DNA from: JASBZA01 sp964392065
GTDB lineage: Bacteria; Bacillota; Clostridia; Saccharofermentanales; Fastidiosipilaceae
Assembly: GCA_964392065.1 (NCBI GenBank)
Contig: CAYMOG010000022.1
Span: 1 to 21,205, forward strand
Direction: 5' to 3'
Length of the DNA: 21,205 nucleotides
In this document: positions 16,539-21,205 of the stretch, one piece after another
Numbering within the stretch: the stretch's first letter is position 1
Layout of the letters: each line of letters opens with the position of its first letter
The notes under the pieces: model-generated
Database searches by the model: none
The model's input: only the letters and a program-made list of their open reading frames with translations
Told to the model about the DNA's origin: nothing
Made by a program: the position numbers and the translations under genes

Positions 16539-17172
16539 ACACTATGTCCAGGCTCTAGAAGCCATATTATTTGCAGCAGGAGATCCAGTAGAGAAAACGA
16601 GACTTGCAGAAGTTTTAGATGTTAACCTGGAAGAATTGGAAGAATACATTAAAATTTTACAACAAGAACTTGCCCTAGAGCAACACGGTATAGAAGTTCG
16701 TATTCTCGGCGATGCCGTTGCTCTAGCAACGAAGTTAGAGGCCAATGAAACCTTAGAGAAGTTTTTTACTTCGGTACCTAAGGCACTTAATATCAGTCAG
16801 GCAGCCTATGAGACACTTGCCGTTGTTGCGTATAATGAACCTGTAACGAGGGCGCAAATTGAGAGCGTTAGAGGCGTCAATTCTGATGGAGCTCTTAATC
16901 GCTTGATAGAGAAGGGCTTAGTAGAAATGACTGGCACTCTAGAATTACCAGGAAGGCCTTCTGTGTTCTCTACGACACCACTTTTCCTAAGACTCTATGG
17001 TATTTCTAGTTTAGCGGATTTAGAACCCATGGATATGTTAATGTATGATACGGTTCAAGATTTTGAGAAATCCTATAGAAAAACAGAAGAATTGTCGAAA
17101 CGCGAGGCAGAAAATGACGCTAGGTTCTCCCAAGATTTAACAGAAGTAGAATTAGAGGTAAATAATGAATAA
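16531..17172 (+). CDS. scpB: Segregation and condensation protein B
   Basis: ScpB is the winged-helix dimer that stabilises ScpA on the SMC complex. The start at ATG 16531 (MPKHYVQALEAILFAAGDPV) gives 213 residues and matches the family N-terminus. Family patterns are SQAAYETLAVVAYNEPVTRAQIESVRGVNSDGALNRLIEKGLVE and GRPSVFSTTPLFLRLYGISS. A longer in-frame opening from 16471 adds 20 non-conserved residues that overlap scpA deeply, so I reject it. The gene overlaps the scpA end by 8 nt and the cmk start by 8 nt. Its C-terminal tail is acidic. Confidence 0.95.
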   Translation: MPKHYVQALEAILFAAGDPVEKTRLAEVLDVNLEELEEYIKILQQELALEQHGIEVRILGDAVALATKLEANETLEKFFTSVPKALNISQAAYETLAVVAYNEPVTRAQIESVRGVNSDGALNRLIEKGLVEMTGTLELPGRPSVFSTTPLFLRLYGISSLADLEPMDMLMYDTVQDFEKSYRKTEELSKREAENDARFSQDLTEVELEVNNE

Positions 17173-17836
17173 ATTAACGATTGCTATTGATGGTCCTGCA
17201 GGCGCAGGGAAGAGTACTTTGGCCAAAGCGGTTTCCAAAGCCTTAGGCTTAATCTATCTAGATACTGGAGCGATGTATAGAGCCTGTGGCTTGGCTTGTC
17301 AGAAGCAAGGCTTACAATCAAGCCAGACAGAAGCTGTAATTGACGTAGTTAGAAAAGCACGTATAGATATTCGTTTTATTGAGGGTGAGCAACATATTTT
17401 CTTAGACGATGAGGATGTTTCAGAAGCTATCCGTAAACCTGAAATTTCTGTATGGGCCTCTGATGTTAGTGCGATCCCTGAAGTGAGAATTCTAATGGTA
17501 GAAATGCAACGAGATATTGCAAAATCCCATGCTATTGTTATGGATGGCCGAGATATTGGAACCTATGTTTTACCTGATGCAGAATGTAAGTTTTACCTAA
17601 CCGCTGAAGTCGAGGAGAGGGCGAGGAGGCGTTACGAAGAGCTTCTGGCCAAAGGTTCCGATACGCGTTATGAAGAAGTTCTACAGGATATTCAGTACAG
17701 AGACAAACAAGATAGTAGCAGAGCTTTTGCGCCATTGAAGCAGGCGGAGGACGCTGTTCTTATTGATTCGAGTGATATGAATATAGAAGAAGTTGTTTCA
17801 CAAGTCCTCAACTGTGTGAAAGAAGCAGGTTTTTAA
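17165..17836 (+). CDS. cmk: Cytidylate kinase
   Basis: Cmk phosphorylates CMP and dCMP with ATP, feeding CTP, dCTP and CDP-activated lipid precursors. The 223 residues show the P-loop DGPAGAGKST, DTGAMYRA, the CMP-binding WASDVSAIPEVR, MDGRDIGTYVLPDAECKFYL, the Arg-rich lid EERARRRYEEL, and DSSRAFAPLKQAEDA. All are canonical for bacterial Cmk. It overlaps scpB by 8 nt, and plsC begins one base after its stop. The pairing with plsC is common in clostridia. Confidence 0.96.
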   Translation: MNKLTIAIDGPAGAGKSTLAKAVSKALGLIYLDTGAMYRACGLACQKQGLQSSQTEAVIDVVRKARIDIRFIEGEQHIFLDDEDVSEAIRKPEISVWASDVSAIPEVRILMVEMQRDIAKSHAIVMDGRDIGTYVLPDAECKFYLTAEVEERARRRYEELLAKGSDTRYEEVLQDIQYRDKQDSSRAFAPLKQAEDAVLIDSSDMNIEEVVSQVLNCVKEAGF

Positions 17837-17837
17837 T

Positions 17838-18563
17838 ATGGCAATGTTAACTCCTGAACAAGAAGCACGTGTTAAACGTAATATTGAGCGAACCGAATAT
17901 CCACCAGAATATGAAATGAAAAGTGGCTTGCGCAAAGTTGTTTGGTATATTGTGCGTGCCCTAATGGTTTTATTTCGTATTGAAACAATAGGTGCGGAAA
18001 AAATACCACAACAAGGGCCAGTTTTACTCTGTGCCAATCATGTGAGTTACTTGGATATCCCTCTGATTCATTTAACCATCAACCGTTGGACATGGTGGGT
18101 CGCTCGAGAGTCCCTATTTAAAACCCGTTTTGCAGCACGTTTTATGCCCTGGTGGGGAGCTATTCCGCTAGATGTGAATAATCCTTCTGCGTCTTCGATT
18201 AAAACGATTATTCAATATTTAAAAGAAGGAAAAATGCTAGGTATTTTCCCCCAGGGGACGCGTTGTAAATCTCTAGAGAAATTGAGAAACACGCCACCGA
18301 AATCTGGAGCCGTTTCTTTTGCAATACGAAACGATGCCTATATTGTGCCTGTGGCAATTGATGGGACGTTTAAACTCTTTGGCAAAACAAGAGCTATTAT
18401 TGGAGATCCGTATAAAATTGATGTCCAGGGAAAAAAGAAACTTACAGAAGAAGAATTAATGACCCATTCTATACAATTAATGGAAAATATTTTCTCTCTA
18501 ATGGGGAAAGAATATCCATTAAATAATAAATCCGAACTGACGAGTGGGCGAATATCGGACTAA
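17838..18563 (+). CDS. plsC: 1-acyl-sn-glycerol-3-phosphate acyltransferase (PlsC-like)
   Basis: PlsC-type enzymes transfer an acyl chain to lysophosphatidic acid at the membrane to make phosphatidic acid. The 241-residue protein has one hydrophobic N-terminal segment (about 33-48) and the motif I NHVSYLD (67-73; His68 and Asp73 as the HX4D pair). Motif III reads FPQGTR (137-142), with Gln in place of the usual Glu, and motif IV contains VPVAI. The Glu-to-Gln change is at a substrate-binding position, so activity or specificity may differ. The start lies two nucleotides after the cmk stop. In many clostridia ispH follows at this point, but here rpsA comes next, after a likely terminator and a new promoter. 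Confidence 0.9.
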   Translation: MAMLTPEQEARVKRNIERTEYPPEYEMKSGLRKVVWYIVRALMVLFRIETIGAEKIPQQGPVLLCANHVSYLDIPLIHLTINRWTWWVARESLFKTRFAARFMPWWGAIPLDVNNPSASSIKTIIQYLKEGKMLGIFPQGTRCKSLEKLRNTPPKSGAVSFAIRNDAYIVPVAIDGTFKLFGKTRAIIGDPYKIDVQGKKKLTEEELMTHSIQLMENIFSLMGKEYPLNNKSELTSGRISD

Positions 18564-18615
18564 TTTCGGGTAAAAGTACTAGCTATTTATTAATTTTCAT
18601 TTAAATCGTATGAAA

Positions 18616-18644
18616 AAGAGGAGATTTATCACGAATTTCCTCTT
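18616..18644 (+). terminator. Probable terminator after plsC
   Basis: An 11-bp stem (18616-18626 with 18634-18644, one G-U pair) with a 7-nt loop; the base is AAGAGGA/TCCTCTT. The following T tract is weak (ATTAAATT), so efficiency is uncertain. It lies between plsC and the rpsA promoter. Confidence 0.5.
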
Positions 18645-18650
18645 ATTAAA

Positions 18651-18678
18651 TTGCAAAGAATCATTTTAGTGATAAAAT
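18651..18678 (+). promoter_or_regulatory. rpsA promoter
   Basis: TTGCAA (18651-18656) and TAAAAT (18673-18678) are separated by 16 nt, with TGA (18670-18672) as an extended -10. A strong TGGAGG ribosome binding site follows before the ATG at 18715. Confidence 0.7.
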
Positions 18679-18714
18679 ACTGTAGAAAGTTATTTTTGGA
18701 GGTTATTCACATAA

Positions 18715-20508
18715 ATGAATGAAAAAGAATTTGCTAATAAGCATGATGACGTAACAGAGGCATCTCAAGAGGAGGCTGTTACTGGAGTAACCTCAGCTGA
18801 TCCGAAAAGTGTTGAAGACAAGGAAGTACAAGATGTTCAGAATAATGAACAAGAAGAAGCATCCGTTCCAACAGAAGAGGTAGCAGCTGATGAGGATTCT
18901 CCAGCCGCAGAAACTAATGAGGAGAATGCAGAAGTGTCTACGGAAGAAGTTCCAGTAGAAACCGAAGCAGTAGAAGAGGAAGCTACTTTGTCTGATACAG
19001 AAGAAGAAGCTATGGAAGAATCCAGTTCTTCTAATGGCGACATTAATTTCTCTGACTACATTGACAATATTCCACAAATTAAACGTGGAGCCACAGTCAA
19101 GGGCGTAATCGTTCGCTATGACGACGAGAATGTTTTCGTTGACGTTAAGGACAAGTCCGAAGGTAAAATTGCCAAGCGTGAGTTTGATAACGATCCAGAT
19201 TTTGATCTTGATCAAGCTATCGAAGAGAAGAAACCTATTGAAGTCTATGTAAAAAACATTAAGAATACAGATACAGGTAAAGAAATTCTCTTAAGCAAAG
19301 CAAGAGTTGATTTCGCGAAATATAAAGATCAAGTCGAAGCGGCTTTCCAGAACAAAGAACCTATCGAAGTAAAAGTTATTCGTGTGGTTAAAGATGGTAT
19401 CATCGCAGCGTATGGTGGTGTGGAAATTTATATCCATAGAACTCAATTGGATTTCCAAACCGTTGAGAATCTAGAAGATTATCTCAATGAAGATATTACG
19501 ATTCTTGTGACACAATATGATGCTGATCGCAGAAGACTTCGTGTATCGGGTTCGAGAAGATCACTTCTAAATCGTGATCGTAAGAAGAGATCTGAAGAAC
19601 TCTGGGAAACCATTGCAGTTGGTGACATCTACGAAGGTGTGGTTCGTAATATTACGCCATTTGGTGCCTTTGTTGATATCGGCGGAGTAGATGGTCTAGT
19701 ACATATCAGTGAACTGTCATGGGATCGCATCAAGAATCCTTCTGAAGTTATTTCAGTCGGTGATGTTATTCAGGTTTACGTTAAGGATTTCGATAAAGAG
19801 AAGAAGAGAATCTCTCTTGGTTATAAGAAAATCGAAGATGATCCATACCATAATATCGAAGAACGTTATCCTATTGGCTCTATTGTTCAGGGTAAAGTAG
19901 TGCGTATGTTTAATTTCGGCGCATTCGTTGAAATTGATGAAGGTGTAGACGCCCTATGTCATATCTCTCAAATTTCTAACCGTCGCTTAGATAAACCTAG
20001 TGATGTTCTCGTAGAAGGTCAAGAAGTTGATGCAAGAGTACTCGATGTTTCTGATGAGGAACGCAAAATCAGTATCAGTATCAAGGACGTTCAACCTCTA
20101 GACGAACTGATCGGTGAAGCGGCTGAGAAAGAAAAAGAACGCCAAGAGAAACGTGAAAAGAAGCAAAAGGACAGAGCTCCTAGTTCTTATAATGATACAC
20201 AGAACCAGAAGCGTGAACTCTCCGACATGGAACTTGCTTTTGCCGCAGCCAAAGCTGCCCAAGAACAAGAAGAAGGTGTTGGTGTTGAAGAAGCGGATTT
20301 AGGCGAAGCCGATACAAGTGTTTCTGAGGAGAATACGTCTGTTCAAGAAGACGCTGTAGAAGTAAATCCTGCTGAAGAAGTAGAAGAAGTTCCTGCTGAG
20401 GAAGTAGAAGAAGTTCCTGCTGAAGAAGTTGAAGAAGTTCCTGCTGAAGAAGTAGAAGAAATTCCTGCTGAAGATACTCAAGACGAAGTAACCAAAGATA
20501 AGGAATAA
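18715..20508 (+). CDS. rpsA: S1 RNA-binding domain protein (ribosomal protein bS1) with acidic tails
   Basis: The 597-residue protein has four S1 domains at about 123-196, 213-283, 300-370 and 387-457. The third and fourth carry the clearest motifs (GVVRNITPFGAFVDIGGVDGLVHIS; GKVVRMFNFGAFVEIDEGVDALCHIS). bS1 helps bind mRNA to the 30S subunit; four-domain forms are usual in low-GC Gram-positives. Here a 108-residue Glu-rich N-terminal extension and a 130-residue C-terminal tail flank the domains. The tail begins with a Lys/Glu-rich helix (about 468-487) and ends in repeats of PAEEVEEV. In many clostridia S1 is fused to or follows IspH; the acidic extension occupies that place here but shows no IspH cysteine motifs. 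It has its own promoter. Confidence 0.9.
   Translation: MNEKEFANKHDDVTEASQEEAVTGVTSADPKSVEDKEVQDVQNNEQEEASVPTEEVAADEDSPAAETNEENAEVSTEEVPVETEAVEEEATLSDTEEEAMEESSSSNGDINFSDYIDNIPQIKRGATVKGVIVRYDDENVFVDVKDKSEGKIAKREFDNDPDFDLDQAIEEKKPIEVYVKNIKNTDTGKEILLSKARVDFAKYKDQVEAAFQNKEPIEVKVIRVVKDGIIAAYGGVEIYIHRTQLDFQTVENLEDYLNEDITILVTQYDADRRRLRVSGSRRSLLNRDRKKRSEELWETIAVGDIYEGVVRNITPFGAFVDIGGVDGLVHISELSWDRIKNPSEVISVGDVIQVYVKDFDKEKKRISLGYKKIEDDPYHNIEERYPIGSIVQGKVVRMFNFGAFVEIDEGVDALCHISQISNRRLDKPSDVLVEGQEVDARVLDVSDEERKISISIKDVQPLDELIGEAAEKEKERQEKREKKQKDRAPSSYNDTQNQKRELSDMELAFAAAKAAQEQEEGVGVEEADLGEADTSVSEENTSVQEDAVEVNPAEEVEEVPAEEVEEVPAEEVEEVPAEEVEEIPAEDTQDEVTKDKE
20368..20463 (+). repeat. Four tandem 24-nt repeats within rpsA
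   Basis: Units start at 20368, 20392, 20416 and 20440, each encoding PAEEVEEV (the last ends in Ile). A partial fifth unit (PAED) follows. Differences are limited to single third-position changes plus one Val to Ile, which suggests recent slippage expansion. Confidence 0.9.
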
Positions 20509-20580
20509 TTCCGATACAACGATTACGACTAAAAACATAATTATTTGTTTAAATGATTACATGAGTACTAAAGATTAAGT

Positions 20581-20632
20581 GAAAAGGAGGGGAGTGGACA
20601 CTGTAGTGTGTTAGCTTCCCTCTTTTCTTATG
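20581..20632 (+). terminator. Terminator or attenuator hairpin between rpsA and glgP
   Basis: GAAAAG(G)AGGGGAG on the left pairs with the CTTCCCTCTTTTC arm on the right, with one bulged G and a few G-U pairs. The apex contains a nested ACACT-GT-AGTGT hairpin, and TTAT follows. It ends 17 nt before glgP and probably terminates rpsA transcription. It could also act as a leader structure for glgP. Confidence 0.6.
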
Positions 20633-20648
20633 TAAAAGGAGAATATAA

Positions 20649-21205
20649 ATGAGTGTAAAAGATGAAATAAAAAATTCTATTTTAACCCATGTAAAGGCCA
20701 ACGGTGGTAAAGTCCTAGAAGAAGCTACAGCCTGGGATATTTGGACCGCATTAGATAGAACTATTAATGAGAGAGTCGCTCAGGACTGGTCTAAGACTAG
20801 AGATAAGTACAACCAAGTCAGACAACAACATTATTTCAGTGCAGAGTTTCTAGTAGGGAGATCGACCTTGAATAATTTGGTGAATCTTGGACTCTATGAA
20901 GATGTCAAAGATTCGCTCAATGAAATGGGATTCGATATCAATACTATTCTAGAAGAAGAAACGGATGCTGCTCTAGGTAATGGTGGTTTAGGAAGACTTG
21001 CGGCTTGCTTCATGGATTCTACAGCGACGCTCAATCTTCCCGTAACAGGATACGGTATTCTATATCGCTACGGCTTATTCCGTCAACGTTTTGAGAATGG
21101 CTATCAAGTTGAATATCCTGATTCATGGATGGAAGATGGCTATGCGAATGTTATTGAGAGAGATGATAAAAAACAAATTGTTCATTTCGATGATATGGAT
21201 GTATG
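20649..21205 (+). CDS. Glycogen/maltodextrin phosphorylase, N-terminal part (partial)
   Basis: This GT35-family enzyme releases glucose-1-phosphate from the ends of alpha-1,4-glucans using pyridoxal phosphate. The frame is open from ATG 20649 to the window end (185 codons). Recognisable segments are YFSAEFLVGR, the highly conserved EETDAALGNGGLGRLAACFMDS, the GYGILYRYGLFRQRF substrate region and YPDSWMEDG. The PLP-lysine lies beyond the window. A good AAGGAG ribosome binding site precedes the start. Whether it is glgP or malP cannot be decided from this part. Confidence 0.93.
   Translation, partial: MSVKDEIKNSILTHVKANGGKVLEEATAWDIWTALDRTINERVAQDWSKTRDKYNQVRQQHYFSAEFLVGRSTLNNLVNLGLYEDVKDSLNEMGFDINTILEEETDAALGNGGLGRLAACFMDSTATLNLPVTGYGILYRYGLFRQRFENGYQVEYPDSWMEDGYANVIERDDKKQIVHFDDMDV

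Noticed and set aside
20299..20538. Minus-strand frame rich in Phe/Asn/Arg repeats opposite rpsA
   Set aside because: It is the antisense reading of the Glu-rich tandem repeat and has no ribosome binding site or family similarity.

Overview
This window looks like ordinary core chromosome from a low-GC Gram-positive (Bacillota, Clostridia-like) bacterium. The reasons are AT-rich codon use, strong GGAGG-type ribosome binding sites, a T-box leader in front of ileS, the ScpA/ScpB condensin pair, the YqeK-RsfS neighbourhood, and a cmk-plsC-rpsA order typical of clostridia. The exact genus cannot be read from the sequence. I see no phage, transposon, CRISPR, rRNA or tRNA gene, and no convincing undescribed defence or biosynthetic system. 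The unusual content lies in gene architecture and regulation.

Layout: after the 3' tail of an unidentified gene (1-108), a plus-strand run carries a multi-pass membrane protein, prfB (peptide release factor 2, without the programmed frameshift), purH (last two steps of purine synthesis), a fused nadD-yqeK (NAD synthesis plus an HD phosphohydrolase) and rsfS (ribosome silencing factor). A separately regulated comEA (DNA uptake) follows; its promoter region carries a 10-bp-phased direct repeat and its ribosome binding site is inside a hairpin. Then come thyA and folA (dTMP synthesis and folate recycling). A shared bidirectional terminator separates folA from the convergent, minus-strand yihY-like membrane protein gene.

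The divergent region after yihY starts the ferrous iron uptake pair feoA-feoB. A 618-nt gap follows. It holds a consensus promoter and a complete isoleucine T-box riboswitch (specifier AUC, T-box motif, terminator) that controls ileS. The ileS reading frame is the start of a tightly packed six-gene run: ileS, an M50 membrane metalloprotease, scpA, scpB, cmk and plsC. These have overlapping or near-overlapping stop/start codons and no visible internal terminator. The T-box may therefore link isoleucine-tRNA charging to chromosome segregation, CDP synthesis and phospholipid synthesis.

The rpsA gene follows under its own promoter. It encodes a four-S1-domain protein with very acidic N- and C-terminal extensions, and the C-terminal one contains four 24-nt tandem repeats. 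The window ends inside a glycogen/maltodextrin phosphorylase gene. Of 18 complete genes, 12 end in TAA, 5 in TAG and only one (nadD-yqeK) in TGA, which fits with the unregulated prfB.
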